A DNA stretch of 64,000 nucleotides, taken from NCBI GenBank assembly GCA_963707015.1, contig CAVPOO010000002.1:62001-126000 (forward strand), given 5' to 3'. The notes under the pieces were generated by a model that did no database searches, was not told the DNA's origin, and saw only the letters and a list, made by a program, of their open reading frames with translations. Positions 40,868-50,604 of the stretch are shown piece after piece. The stretch comes from CAVPOO01 sp963707015. Lineage in GTDB: Bacteria; Pseudomonadota; Gammaproteobacteria; Thiohalobacterales; Thiohalobacteraceae. Each line of letters starts with the position of its first letter. The stretch's first letter is position 1. Both the position numbers and the translations under genes were made by a program.

Positions 40868-43642
40868 TTAATCCTGCAGGGCGGCATGGGCCGCAGCAAG
40901 GCGGGCAACCGGCACCCTTGGTGCTGAACAGGACACATAGTTCAGTCCGACCCGGTGGCAGAAGCCGATCGACTCCGGATGGCCCCCGTGTTCGCCGCAT
41001 ATGGCCACGCTAAGGTCCGGACGCTGCTCTCGGCCCCAGGCAATCGCCAGTTCCATCAACTTGCCAACGCCCTTTTCGTCGAGAACCTCAAAGGGATTAT
41101 CCTGAAGAATGCCCGTCCTGTTATACATCGGAAGGAATTTGTTCTCGGCATCTTCGCGCGAAAACGAGAAGGTCGCCTGAGTGAGATCGTTGGTGCCAAA
41201 GGAGAAGAAATCCACCTCCTTGGCCAGACTGCCGGCGCGCATGCAGGCCCGCACCACTTCGATCATGGTGCCGAACTTGAAATTCACCGGCTGACCGTAG
41301 GCCTCCTCGACCTCCTGCCTGATACTGTCGACATAACGCTTGACGTGTTTCAGTTCCTGAGCGGTACAAACCTGCGGGACCATGATGTGTGGGAACACAT
41401 CTATGCCTTTGGCCGTACAGTCCGCGGCCGCCTCGAGGATTGCGCGAATCTGCATCCGGTAAATTTCCGGGAAGGTGATCCCGAGCCGCACACCACGGTG
41501 CCCGAGCATCGGGTTCGTTTCGGAAAGCGCACGGACCTTTTTCAGCATCGTTTCCTTTTTCGCGATAGCCTCATCGACCAGATGCACTTCGACCAGGCGC
41601 CGCATGGATTCCGCCTCGGCGAGCGCCTGACCCGGTTCATGCAGAAGCGTCATGGTACCGGCGAGGACTTCCATGCCCCGAGCAGAAGAGCGCAGGCTGT
41701 ACAGCATCTGCAGATCGTGCTGCAACTGGGGCTCCGAAGGCAGAAATTCATGGATAGGCGGATCGAGCAGCCGTATGGTTACCGGGCGCGGTGACATCGC
41801 CTCGAACAGGGATCTGAAGTCGGCGCGCTGCATCGGCAGCAGTTTATCCAGGGCTGACTTACGTTGTTCCGCAGTCTCCGCGACGATCATCTCGATCACC
41901 ACGGGCAGGCGCTCGACCTCGTTGAACATACGTTCGGTCCGGCACAAACCGATGCCCACCGCGCCGTACTTGATAGCCCGGACGGCATCTCTGGCCGTAT
42001 CGGCATTGGCCATCACTTTGAGCCTGGCGGCTTTGTCTGCCCATCCCAGCAGCACCTCCAGTTCGGAGGAAAAGTCCGCTTCTACCATGGCTACTTCCCC
42101 GAGATAGACGTTACCGGAGGTGCCGTCGATCGTAATCAGTTCGCCCTCGCGAATCGTGCTGTCGCCGACGAACGCCTCACGCAGCAGCACGTCGACATGG
42201 ATGCCGTCGGCGCCTGCCACGCAGGGCTTGCCCATTCCCCTGGCGACCACCGCGGCGTGCGAGGTCTTGCCGCCCCGGCTGGTGAGAATACCCTCCGAGG
42301 CAAAGAAACCATGGATATCTTCCGGCTTGGTTTCCTCGCGGACCAGTATCACCCGCTGCCCGCCTTTCCCGAGTGTCTCGGCGCGGTCGGCATCGAACAC
42401 CGCATGGCCGCAGGCCGCCCCCGGCGATGCCGGGAGTCCCTGAGCCAGCGGCGTCGCCCGCGTTCCCGGATCCAGCCGCGGGTACAACATCTGCTCAAGG
42501 TGCTTGGGATCGATCCGCAGCAGCGCGTGTTCCCGGCTGATCAATCCCTCGCGCTCCATCTCCACCGACGTGCGAACCAGGGCCGCAGCATTCATCTTGC
42601 CGTTGCGCGTCTGGAGACAGTAGAGTGTGCCGCGTTCGATGGTGAATTCGAAATCCTGGACTTCCCCGTAATGACTCTCGAGACGCGACCGGAGCTGCTC
42701 GAGTTGCCGGTAAATCTCGGGCATTTCGGCTTCCATGCGGCTGATCGGCTTGGGCGTGCGGATACCGGCCACGACGTCCTCGCCCTGGGCGTTGACCAGG
42801 TATTCACCGTACAGCCGGTTCTCACCCGTACCGGGGTTGCGGGTGAAGGCCACACCCGTGGCGCTGTCATCCCCCCGGTTGCCAAATACCATGGTACAGA
42901 TATTGACCGCCGTTCCGTTCGCCATCTCGGGCGTTATATGGAACTCGCGCCGGTAGTCGACAGCCCGCTTACCCATCCAGGACTTAAATACGGCCTTTAT
43001 GGCAACCTCCAGTTGCTGGTAGGGATCCATGGGGAAAGGTCGCCCCGTGTGGGCACTGATCAGCTCCAGGAACTGCTCGCTGATATCCTTCAGATGCGCG
43101 GCGGACAGCCCCACGTCCTCCTTGATCGCGGCACGGTCTTTCACCGCCGCGAACTTCTCATCAAACAGTTCGTCGGGTACACCGAGCGCGACCTTGCCGA
43201 ACAGCTGGATAAACCGCCGGTAGGCATCGTACACAAAGCGTTCGTCATCGGTCTGCCGGATTTCACCTTCGATCGTGTCCGGGTTGAGGCCGAGATTGAG
43301 AATCGTGTCCATCATGCCGGGCATGGACATCGCAGAACCCGAGCGCACGGAAACCAGCAAGGGGTTTTCGGGGTTGCCAAACCCCTTGCCCGTAGCCGCC
43401 TCCACCACCCGCATCTGCTCCCTGACAGCCTCCATCAGTCCCTGCGGCAACTCATCAGTCTCGGAAGCCAGATAATCGAGGCAGGCCTCGGTGCTGATCA
43501 CGAAGCCGGGCGGCACATTCAGCCCGATCTGGGTCATCTCACAGAGATTGGCGCCCTTGCCGCCGAGCAGCTGCTTGTTTCTGCCGTCCCCCTCCGTGAA
43601 AGAGAAAACCTGTTTCTTGGTGACTGATTTGTCCAACATCAT
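40868..43642 (-). CDS. ppdK: Pyruvate phosphate dikinase
   Basis: A 924-residue enzyme interconverting pyruvate, ATP and phosphate with phosphoenolpyruvate, AMP and pyrophosphate. The N-terminal ATP-grasp domain has LLGGKGANLCEM and RSGSAMSMPGMMDTILNLGLN. The swivelling domain has the phosphohistidine in GGKTSHAAVVARGMGKPCVAG. The C-terminal PEP-binding barrel has GHRGVRLGI and SFGTNDLTQ, with the catalytic cysteine in ICGEHGGHP. The length is normal for the family. It indicates gluconeogenic or pyrophosphate-linked central carbon metabolism. Confidence 0.97.
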   Translation of the reverse strand: MMLDKSVTKKQVFSFTEGDGRNKQLLGGKGANLCEMTQIGLNVPPGFVISTEACLDYLASETDELPQGLMEAVREQMRVVEAATGKGFGNPENPLLVSVRSGSAMSMPGMMDTILNLGLNPDTIEGEIRQTDDERFVYDAYRRFIQLFGKVALGVPDELFDEKFAAVKDRAAIKEDVGLSAAHLKDISEQFLELISAHTGRPFPMDPYQQLEVAIKAVFKSWMGKRAVDYRREFHITPEMANGTAVNICTMVFGNRGDDSATGVAFTRNPGTGENRLYGEYLVNAQGEDVVAGIRTPKPISRMEAEMPEIYRQLEQLRSRLESHYGEVQDFEFTIERGTLYCLQTRNGKMNAAALVRTSVEMEREGLISREHALLRIDPKHLEQMLYPRLDPGTRATPLAQGLPASPGAACGHAVFDADRAETLGKGGQRVILVREETKPEDIHGFFASEGILTSRGGKTSHAAVVARGMGKPCVAGADGIHVDVLLREAFVGDSTIREGELITIDGTSGNVYLGEVAMVEADFSSELEVLLGWADKAARLKVMANADTARDAVRAIKYGAVGIGLCRTERMFNEVERLPVVIEMIVAETAEQRKSALDKLLPMQRADFRSLFEAMSPRPVTIRLLDPPIHEFLPSEPQLQHDLQMLYSLRSSARGMEVLAGTMTLLHEPGQALAEAESMRRLVEVHLVDEAIAKKETMLKKVRALSETNPMLGHRGVRLGITFPEIYRMQIRAILEAAADCTAKGIDVFPHIMVPQVCTAQELKHVKRYVDSIRQEVEEAYGQPVNFKFGTMIEVVRACMRAGSLAKEVDFFSFGTNDLTQATFSFSREDAENKFLPMYNRTGILQDNPFEVLDEKGVGKLMELAIAWGREQRPDLSVAICGEHGGHPESIGFCHRVGLNYVSCSAPRVPVARLAAAHAALQD

Positions 43643-43838
43643 CTAGATCCTCGAAATAACCTGTGAGCAACCGTGCCGGAATTCCCGGCGGCCGCCAGTT
43701 TACCTTATCGCGGTTACCAGCGTGTGAAACAACGACAAATCGCCGCGTCGCGGCTCGGGGAAGGCCTTGCATGATGCCGCCCCATTCCCTCCCGCGGCCG
43801 GGCGGCGCCAGGCGTCCGGCGCCTGCCATCCCGTTTTC

Positions 43839-44438
43839 TCACCCCGCACCCGCAGCATCCAGGCCTGGTGCGCTCACCGTGCGTGGGCGCCGCATCTGAT
43901 GGCGAACCGCTCTGAACAACAACAGACAGTACGTTATGGCAAGCACGAACAGGCCTATTTTACCCGCATCAACCGGTATCGCGAAGGCCTTGTGCAACAA
44001 AAAGAGAAAATCCGCCAGGTCAATACGCGTCAATCGTGCCTGGTCGGCAACATCCGCCTGAATGCCACGAAAAACCTGGAACGGAACGTCCGACGCGAAA
44101 ACGATGATCGCCGTGACAATCAGGTGGCGATGATCATGCAGCCGGACGCGCCGGCTCCACAGCCACACCAGCACCAACACGACCAGTTGGGAGGACAACA
44201 CGCCCCCCAGCGTTACCAGCATATTTCCGAACTCGGAAAGCTTCCGCTCATCGTAGATATTGCAGCCGAAACATGCCTTATCCACGTCAAATCGCTTGTA
44301 CATGTAATAGGCGGCATCTTCATCACCCAACGCGCGGGCCAGCAGTGTATGCCCGATCTCATGCGCATTAATCATGATCAGGAAAGCTAGCGGCGCGAAA
44401 ACAATGATTGCGGACAGTCTGCGCAAACTAGCCGGCAT
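43839..44438 (-). CDS. Membrane zinc-metalloprotease-like protein (HExxH)
   Basis: About 199 residues with four or five hydrophobic segments. The first helix ends in NAHEIGHTLLARALGDEDAAYY, an HExxH zinc motif in a membrane context as in M50-type peptidases. A CFGCNIYDERKLSEFGN cytosolic or lumenal loop follows. I do not recognise the exact family. ATG at 44438 has AGGAGG nine bases upstream and is clearly the start. No second M50 motif (NxxPxxxxDG) is visible, so peptidase activity is uncertain. Confidence 0.65.
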   Translation of the reverse strand: MPASLRRLSAIIVFAPLAFLIMINAHEIGHTLLARALGDEDAAYYMYKRFDVDKACFGCNIYDERKLSEFGNMLVTLGGVLSSQLVVLVLVWLWSRRVRLHDHRHLIVTAIIVFASDVPFQVFRGIQADVADQARLTRIDLADFLFLLHKAFAIPVDAGKIGLFVLAITYCLLLFRAVRHQMRRPRTVSAPGLDAAGAG

Positions 44439-44555
44439 GATACAGCCCTCCTGAGTCCAGGCCGCCCGCAAACACGCAAAGCCTTCCCACCGGTCGCCGA
44501 CACCCCTGTATGCTTATTCCGGCAAACCCGCAGCCGGTGGATAGTAAAGACAGCA

Positions 44556-45767
44556 TTACAGGCTCTGCAACCACTCAGACAACTCTCCCCGGCACAGTGT
44601 GTCTGCGATCTGGTCGGCGGCCATCCCATGACCGGCTTCGTTCCAGTGGCCGATACCCGGGCGCGAGTTGTCAAATCCGTGCAGCCATAGCCCGTAAAAG
44701 CTGCTGGCAAGCTGCATGCCGGGCGCGAGGTTAATTACGGGAAAACCTTCACGGCTGCCGAGGTCTCGAATCCGCCGCTCCGGGTAAAAGAGGTGGTCGA
44801 CTCCCAGAAATTCCTGAAATCGGGCACGAACCTCAGGATCGGGATGCACCTGTATACCGGTGCTGAGGGTTACGACAAAGAACCGTGCACCGTGGCTGAG
44901 CGTATCTCGCTGCATTTCCTTCAGCAGCCCTTCAGTCACCGTCCATGCCTGGATCCAGTCGGGATCCGTCGGTTCCCTGAATACGCGCACATCCAGACGC
45001 GGGTCCACAGGGAAGGCGTGGGCATCCTTTGCGGCTGCCGCGCTGCCCAGCTGCCGTCGGACCCGTATGACGTCGATCGCACGGTAGGCCGCCTGGAGGA
45101 GTCTGGAATTCTCGACCAGGCGCGATGCCGCACGACCGTACCAGGCGTCGCGGCGCCGATAGGCGTCCGATCGAAGATACGCATCATCCAGCACCAGACG
45201 GTCACCCGCGTAAACGAAGTAGGGTCGCAGCGGATCATGATCCAGTGTCCGCGAGTTTTCCACCAGATCATTGGCGACAAAAAACGCAAGCAGCACCAGA
45301 TCCGGTTTGAAGCTCCATACCCGCGTGCGCAGGGTGAGCAACTCCTGGGCCGTACTGTATCCACTGACACCGAAATTGATGACCTCCACGCGACGCTCCC
45401 GCGCGCCCGCACAGTCACGCAGGCGCTGCTCGAGAAGCGACCAGAAGGTGTTTTCCAGGGGCACCTGAACCGCTTCGGTGAAAGAGTCTCCCAGGACCGC
45501 AATCCGCAGCGTCTCCAGTGGCTTGTCGGTGGCGTGTTCGCGGTCACGAAAACCCGCGCTGTTAATATGCACCAGCGCGCGTCCCTCGAGCCGCTGCCAG
45601 CCCTCGGCACCCGGTGGTGGCGCCCATCCACGAACAGGGTCGGGTCGTTTGTACAGCGCCCAGTAATACGAAAAACCGCTCGCGCGTAACGCCAGCTCGG
45701 CCAGCGCCAGCGCCACGCCGACAGAGATCGTTACCAGGACTAGCCGCAACAACCAGGGACGATTCAT
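44556..45767 (-). CDS. SGNH/GDSL-type esterase, membrane-anchored
   Basis: A 403-residue protein with an N-terminal signal or anchor helix (LVLVTISVGVALALAELALRASG). The SGNH fold follows, with the block I serine in AVLGDSFTEAVQV, the block II glycine in NFGVSGYSTAQE and the block III asparagine in FFVANDLVENS. The final histidine is probably in GHWNEAGHGMAADQI. Proteins of this kind remove acyl groups from exopolysaccharides or lipids; the substrate is not known here. Confidence 0.8.
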   Translation of the reverse strand: MNRPWLLRLVLVTISVGVALALAELALRASGFSYYWALYKRPDPVRGWAPPPGAEGWQRLEGRALVHINSAGFRDREHATDKPLETLRIAVLGDSFTEAVQVPLENTFWSLLEQRLRDCAGARERRVEVINFGVSGYSTAQELLTLRTRVWSFKPDLVLLAFFVANDLVENSRTLDHDPLRPYFVYAGDRLVLDDAYLRSDAYRRRDAWYGRAASRLVENSRLLQAAYRAIDVIRVRRQLGSAAAAKDAHAFPVDPRLDVRVFREPTDPDWIQAWTVTEGLLKEMQRDTLSHGARFFVVTLSTGIQVHPDPEVRARFQEFLGVDHLFYPERRIRDLGSREGFPVINLAPGMQLASSFYGLWLHGFDNSRPGIGHWNEAGHGMAADQIADTLCRGELSEWLQSL

Positions 45768-46254
45768 GAAGGTGCACGGCCTTGAAATGGTGGAATGATA
45801 CGCTATCCGCCGGTCTAATCAGACGGTACAGGCCACCGGCTGTGCGCTGCCGGGGAAACGACCGAATGCGGGAACCATCGCAAATCGCCGGGGACGCGGT
45901 CTACGCACGCAGTAACGTACACCACCGGCAGGACTATAATAACCCGCTCCGGTGGCTTGTCGCGAGCCGCCCGTCCGGGGCCGGCCGGCATGTTACCAGG
46001 GCGGGATCTGCCGACCGATTATCCCAGGTCCTTGCGGGCTGACCAGCTACCCTGGCAGGGCGCAACACAGAACGGGGATCGCCCGAAGGGGGCGGTCAAT
46101 GCAGCATAAGACCCCGGGTTGCGGGACGCGTTTCAACAGGCGCAGTGGGATGTGCGCGTTTTTCACGGGGCAAGCATTTTGGTGAGAACCGCCCGTGGCG
46201 TCCCTCGCCGTATCAGCGTAACCAAGTCGCTGCCGGACACAGCCCCCCACGACC
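45768..46254. other. Non-coding region upstream of the SGNH gene
   Basis: About 490 bases with no convincing gene. It holds a hairpin GATCGCCC-GAAG-GGGGCGGTC at about 46078-46098 and a TATAAT at about 45935 without a good -35. Open frames on both strands have no family resemblance. It may contain the promoter of the SGNH gene and the terminator of the hemerythrin gene. Confidence 0.4.
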
Positions 46255-46698
46255 TTATGCCGCGTGTTTCGAATCACCGCGGACCTTGCGCACGAGCGGA
46301 TACAGCTTCTCTGTCTCATCCTGTATACGGGACAGAATCATGTTGAAGACTTCCCCGGTTTCTTTCAGAAACTTTTCATGGTCGGCAATAACCACCGCGT
46401 GCTTCTTCTTGTTGCACCACTCCTTGGTGTACTGGGCAATGATTTTCTTGATTTCCTGTTCGCCCGACATGAAATTGTTCGCGACGTTATGAAGTTCCTG
46501 ATTCTGATCTTGCAGCAGTACCGTGTAGAGATGGTCCACCACATTCAGATGGTCTTTAACCTTGTCCATGTAATTGAAAAACAGATTACAGGCCGTATCT
46601 GTGTCACACATTGACCGGTCCTTGAACAGGTACAGCAACACATTGGAAAGCTCCGTGATCTGGTGGTTTTGCGTATTCAGTTCATCGAACGTGATCAT
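46255..46698 (-). CDS. Hemerythrin-domain protein
   Basis: A 147-residue, all-helical protein with histidines and acidic residues spaced as in hemerythrin-like four-helix bundles: NHQITELSN, then KVKDHLNVVDHLYTVLLQDQNQELH, and IADHEKFLKET. It may bind a di-iron centre and sense or bind oxygen. The ligand set is not the classical bacteriohemerythrin one, so metal binding needs testing. ATG at 46698 has AGAGGAG nine bases upstream; the frame open to 46872 is extra. Confidence 0.7.
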   Translation of the reverse strand: MITFDELNTQNHQITELSNVLLYLFKDRSMCDTDTACNLFFNYMDKVKDHLNVVDHLYTVLLQDQNQELHNVANNFMSGEQEIKKIIAQYTKEWCNKKKHAVVIADHEKFLKETGEVFNMILSRIQDETEKLYPLVRKVRGDSKHAA

Positions 46699-46909
46699 CA
46701 GTGATGCTCCTCTTAAGTCCCCTCGCGTATGCGCTGTCTGACCTGGGAAAAACATGCCGTGGCCACACACCCACTGCGATCCAGCGGTCCGTACAAGGCG
46801 GGCTGTGTTCGGGTCAGAAGTTCGGTTGAGCGTAGGAATAATCGCTTTCGCTGTCAAGAAGCGCAAGAACATTAGAAATTAACCATAGAAGCGTAAGAAG
46901 GCACCTCCG

Positions 46910-48049
46910 TCAGCCATCCCTCGGCTTGAGGAGCTTCAGATAATTCTTCACACTGCACAGGGATTCGCGATAGGAGCGCGTGCCCATGATGATGTCGGTC
47001 ACGACATCGGTGAATTTCTCGCCATAGCGCCCAAACGCCCACGCCCTGAAGCGCGCGGAACCATACAGAAACCTTGCCAGCAGGCGGGCGGCGGCCAGTT
47101 CCGGCACGATGGTCTCACGGACGCCCTGTTCATAGGCGGCAAGGGACCGGTGTGCATCAAAGCGTGCAGCCAGAAGCGCCTCAGCGGCAATCTGCCCGCT
47201 CTGTATGGCAAAGGAAATTCCCTCCCCGGTAACCGGGTCCGCGAAGCCTGCACTGTCTCCGACAAGCAGCACCCTGTTCCGGGCAAAACCGTCCTGGCGG
47301 GGTGAGACAGGAATGACGAATCCGTGGCGCTCTTCCTTCAGAATGTGCGTGATGCCGGCGGCGTTCAGGTACTGGGCATAGATATGCTTGAGCCCTCCGC
47401 TCCCGCGGCGCATATTGAGAACCCCGATGGACAGATGCTCGGACTTGGGAAACAACCAGGCATAGCCATGGCGCGGAAGGTCGAAATCAAACCTTGCGCT
47501 GCCGACATGACGGGTCATGGCTTTATCCGGGAGATAGACCTCCGCTTCAATTGCCGGAATGAGCCGCCGGGTCTCTTTCCAGCCGGCGGATCTGGCAACG
47601 ACGCTGTTGACCCCGTCCGCTGCAATGGCAAATTTCGCGTGTACCGGCCCCCTGCTGGTAGCCAGGCGCACCTGTCCCTCATCGTATGAGATCGCGCGAA
47701 CCGGCGATTTTGTCTGGATAACAGCGCCTGCGGCCTGTGCGGCGGATGCGAGGAGGTGGTCAAAGGACGCCCTCATGGTCATGCTGATGAGAGGCTTGTC
47801 CCGTCGCACCTCAAATGACAAGCCGCTTTCCAACAGGGTCATCCGTGCCGAGAAGCACTCCCGCTCGAGGATACGCCTGATGTCCAGCTTCAACAGCCGG
47901 CGCGCCCGATACACAATCCCGCCGCCGCAGGTCTTGTACCGCGGCAGCCCCTTTGCCTCCAGCAAAACGACGTGCGCGCCAGCCTCTGCCAGCTTCAGCG
48001 CCGCCGTCGCGCCCGCCGGCCCCGCTCCGACTATGGCGACGTCATACAT
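46910..48049 (-). CDS. Geranylgeranyl reductase-family FAD oxidoreductase
   Basis: A 379-residue flavoprotein with the Rossmann motif DVAIVGAGPAGATAALKLAEAG, the YKTCGGGI segment of geranylgeranyl reductases, and the second FAD motif VLLVGDSAGFADPVTGEGISFAIQSG. Relatives reduce isoprenoid double bonds or act as flavin monooxygenases. The substrate (isoprenoid or quinone side chain) is inferred from the family only. It is transcribed towards the hemerythrin gene, 211 bases apart. Confidence 0.85.
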   Translation of the reverse strand: MYDVAIVGAGPAGATAALKLAEAGAHVVLLEAKGLPRYKTCGGGIVYRARRLLKLDIRRILERECFSARMTLLESGLSFEVRRDKPLISMTMRASFDHLLASAAQAAGAVIQTKSPVRAISYDEGQVRLATSRGPVHAKFAIAADGVNSVVARSAGWKETRRLIPAIEAEVYLPDKAMTRHVGSARFDFDLPRHGYAWLFPKSEHLSIGVLNMRRGSGGLKHIYAQYLNAAGITHILKEERHGFVIPVSPRQDGFARNRVLLVGDSAGFADPVTGEGISFAIQSGQIAAEALLAARFDAHRSLAAYEQGVRETIVPELAAARLLARFLYGSARFRAWAFGRYGEKFTDVVTDIIMGTRSYRESLCSVKNYLKLLKPRDG

Positions 48050-48210
48050 ATGACCTCACCCGGGCACCTGGCTTCGAAGGATGCGACAACGCGTGCGCAC
48101 CCCGCCACGTTCGTTCGGACTCAGCGTCCGTTCTCACCAGGCCGAATGCGGATACCCCTACCCTTCTCACCGCGCGCCCCTTTGCCGGAAACCGGCGCTA
48201 GTCAGCCCGC

Positions 48211-48669
48211 TCATGTTGCAAACAGCTGGGACTCGATATCATTAAATGCCTTGAACTCCAGCGCGTTACCGCTCGGATCGAGGAAGAACATGGTGGCCTG
48301 CTCGCCCGGCTGCCCGGCAAAGCGGATATAGGGTTCGATGATGAATTCAACACCTTTCGATCTGAGCCTTGCTGCCAGTTCATGCCAGCTGCACATACTG
48401 AGCACGACACCGTAATGCGGGACGGGTACGCCATGACCATCAACCGCGTTGACGTAAAGTTGTATTTTCCCCTGGCGCCCGATACCCGGATTCTCGTGGC
48501 AAACGAGCTGGTGGCCGAAGAGATTGAAATCTGCCCAGGCATCGGCTTTCCTGCCCACCTTGCAGCCAAGTACGCGGGAATAGAAGTCGCACGCCTCCTG
48601 GATATCACGAACCTGGACGGCAATGTGAAAGGGGGTGATTGCTCGCGAGTCACGCATGGGCCGGACCAT
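48211..48669 (-). CDS. VOC-family (glyoxalase-like) protein
   Basis: About 152 residues with the paired beta-alpha-beta-beta-beta modules of the vicinal oxygen chelate fold: PFHIAVQVRDIQEACDFYSRVLGCKVGR at the start and ATMFFLDPSGNALEFKAF at the end. The histidine and glutamate in these segments are likely metal ligands. Members include glyoxalases and ring-cleavage dioxygenases; the reaction here is unknown. ATG at 48669 has GGAG four bases upstream; 48657 is an alternative. Confidence 0.8.
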   Translation of the reverse strand: MVRPMRDSRAITPFHIAVQVRDIQEACDFYSRVLGCKVGRKADAWADFNLFGHQLVCHENPGIGRQGKIQLYVNAVDGHGVPVPHYGVVLSMCSWHELAARLRSKGVEFIIEPYIRFAGQPGEQATMFFLDPSGNALEFKAFNDIESQLFAT

Positions 48670-48910
48670 CAATCTCCAACGACACCTCGCTATCCAGCCT
48701 CCGCCGCCCTGGGCGATGCACACCCGGGCAGACCCGCACCCCAGACACCCGGGTCGGGCACCTTAGCCGTCCCGGGCCGCGAGGGTACAGCCAGTGCCCC
48801 GCTCCCAGGATCGCTGCAAACACCGGGAAACAGTCGACCACAGGAATGTCTGCGCTTCAGCGGCCCAGAGATGCGGGTTAAAATCATACCCAATGCGGGC
48901 GAGCGGATCG

Positions 48911-50449
48911 ATGAAAAAGGCACAATTGATTATTTTACTCTCGTTACTGGGTGCGGGTGGCTGTGCCACCAACCCGGTGACCGGTGAGAACGAGCTGATC
49001 CTGATTTCGGAGTCGCAGGAACTCAGCATTGGCAAAGAGCAATATGCGCCCATGCGGCAATCCCAGGGTGGCGATTACGTGGTCGACCCCCAGGTCGAGG
49101 CCTACGTGAATGAGGTCGGACAGCGCCTGGCAGCGGTGAGTGACCGCAAGCTGCCGTATGAATTCAAGGTGTTGAACGACTCGGTGCCCAACGCCTGGGC
49201 GCTGCCGGGCGGCAAGATCGCCGTTAACCGGGGCTTGCTCACCGAACTGCAAAGCGAGGCGGAGCTGGCCGCCGTGCTCGGCCATGAGATCGTGCATGCC
49301 GCCGCCAAGCACAGCGCCAAGGGGATACAGCGCGGCATGCTGTTACAGGGTGCGGTGCTCGCCGCCACCATCGCCACGCAGGATAAGGCGTACGCGAACC
49401 TCGCCCAGCTGGGGACCTCCCTCGGGGCCCAGCTCGTCAATCAGAAATACGGGCGCGACGCCGAACGCGAGTCGGACTACTATGGCATGCGGTACATGTC
49501 ACGCGCGGGCTACGACCCGCAAGGCGCCGTGGAATTGCAGGAGACCTTTGTCAAACTGTCCGCGGACCGCCGTGAGGACTGGCTGAGCGGGCTGTTTGCC
49601 AGCCACCCACCCTCGCCGGAGCGGGTACAGAACAACATCCAGACTGCCGCCGCCCTGCCGTCGGGCGGCGAGTCCGGCACGCAAGTCTACCAGCGCAAGA
49701 TTGCCCGGCTGACAAAGAGCAAACCCGCCTATCAGGCCTATGACGAGGCCCAGAAGGCGCTATCCGGCGGCAAAGCCGGACAGGCGAAGACCCTGGTGCA
49801 GAAGGCGATTGCGATCGAACCGCGCGAGGGACATTTCTACTCCCTCGCGGGCGACATCGAGCAGCGCAACAAGGCCTTCAGCACCGCGCGCCGCCACTAC
49901 GACAAGGCCATCAGCCTGAACAACGACTTCTTTTACTATCACCTGCAGCGTGGCCTGGTGAATGAAAAACTCAGCGCCAACGCCGACGCCCAGCGTGATC
50001 TGGAACGCAGCGTGGCGTTACTGCCAACGGCAGATGCCTACAATGCCCTCGGCAACCTCGCGAGCGCCGAGCGCCGTTACGCAGTGGCCAAGCAGTATTA
50101 TGCGAAGGCCGCCGACCACCAGAGCGCAGCGGGCAAGGCCGCCTTTGCCTCACTGGTGGAACTGGATCTGCCAGACAACCCCGGCAAGTACATCAAGGTG
50201 CGTTCCGGCATAAACCGCTCTGGCAGACTGATGGCAGAGATCAGCAACCCCACACCGCGGGATGTCACCGGCATCGTCCTTGCTGTGCGATACCCCGACG
50301 CCAGCGGCCGGCTGCGTCAGATCGAGCGCCCGCTGCAAGGTCGGCTGAACGCCGGACACAGGGAAGTCCTCGACCTGGGCATTGCCCTGGACCCGGCTCA
50401 AGCGACACAGGTCCGTAGCGGCGTCGTCGCAGCACGCATCGCCCGGTAA
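48911..50449 (+). CDS. M48-family periplasmic metalloprotease with TPR repeats
   Basis: A 512-residue protein resembling BepA/YfgC or LoiP. The N-terminus is a lipoprotein-like signal (LLSLLGAGGC). The catalytic zinc motif HEIVH is near residue 125, followed by the third ligand in ERESDYYGM. The C-terminal half contains TPR-like repeats (AYQAYDEAQKALSGGKAGQA, HFYSLAGDIEQRNKAF, AYNALGNLASAERRY). It probably degrades or assembles outer-membrane proteins. ATG at 48911 begins the signal; the frame open to 48794 is leader sequence. Confidence 0.85.
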   Translation: MKKAQLIILLSLLGAGGCATNPVTGENELILISESQELSIGKEQYAPMRQSQGGDYVVDPQVEAYVNEVGQRLAAVSDRKLPYEFKVLNDSVPNAWALPGGKIAVNRGLLTELQSEAELAAVLGHEIVHAAAKHSAKGIQRGMLLQGAVLAATIATQDKAYANLAQLGTSLGAQLVNQKYGRDAERESDYYGMRYMSRAGYDPQGAVELQETFVKLSADRREDWLSGLFASHPPSPERVQNNIQTAAALPSGGESGTQVYQRKIARLTKSKPAYQAYDEAQKALSGGKAGQAKTLVQKAIAIEPREGHFYSLAGDIEQRNKAFSTARRHYDKAISLNNDFFYYHLQRGLVNEKLSANADAQRDLERSVALLPTADAYNALGNLASAERRYAVAKQYYAKAADHQSAAGKAAFASLVELDLPDNPGKYIKVRSGINRSGRLMAEISNPTPRDVTGIVLAVRYPDASGRLRQIERPLQGRLNAGHREVLDLGIALDPAQATQVRSGVVAARIAR

Positions 50450-50604
50450 GGCATGGGCGTCAACGGGATTGACGGGGCCGATAGACGCCGATTCCACAGA
50501 TGGCTTGGAACCGTCACCCCCTCCTCACTTCGATGCACTGGTATCGCCAGACTGGCGAGCCAGCCGGCGTGGAGACCAGTCAAAGCCAACGGCCGGATTT
50601 CCGC

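Noticed and set aside
42120..43627. Long plus-strand frames opposite ppdK
   Set aside because: They mirror the GC-rich coding sequence of ppdK. The minus-strand product is a full-length, unmistakable pyruvate phosphate dikinase.
46145..46492. Plus-strand frame opposite the hemerythrin gene
   Set aside because: It is a shadow of the minus-strand gene plus non-coding leader, with no domain.
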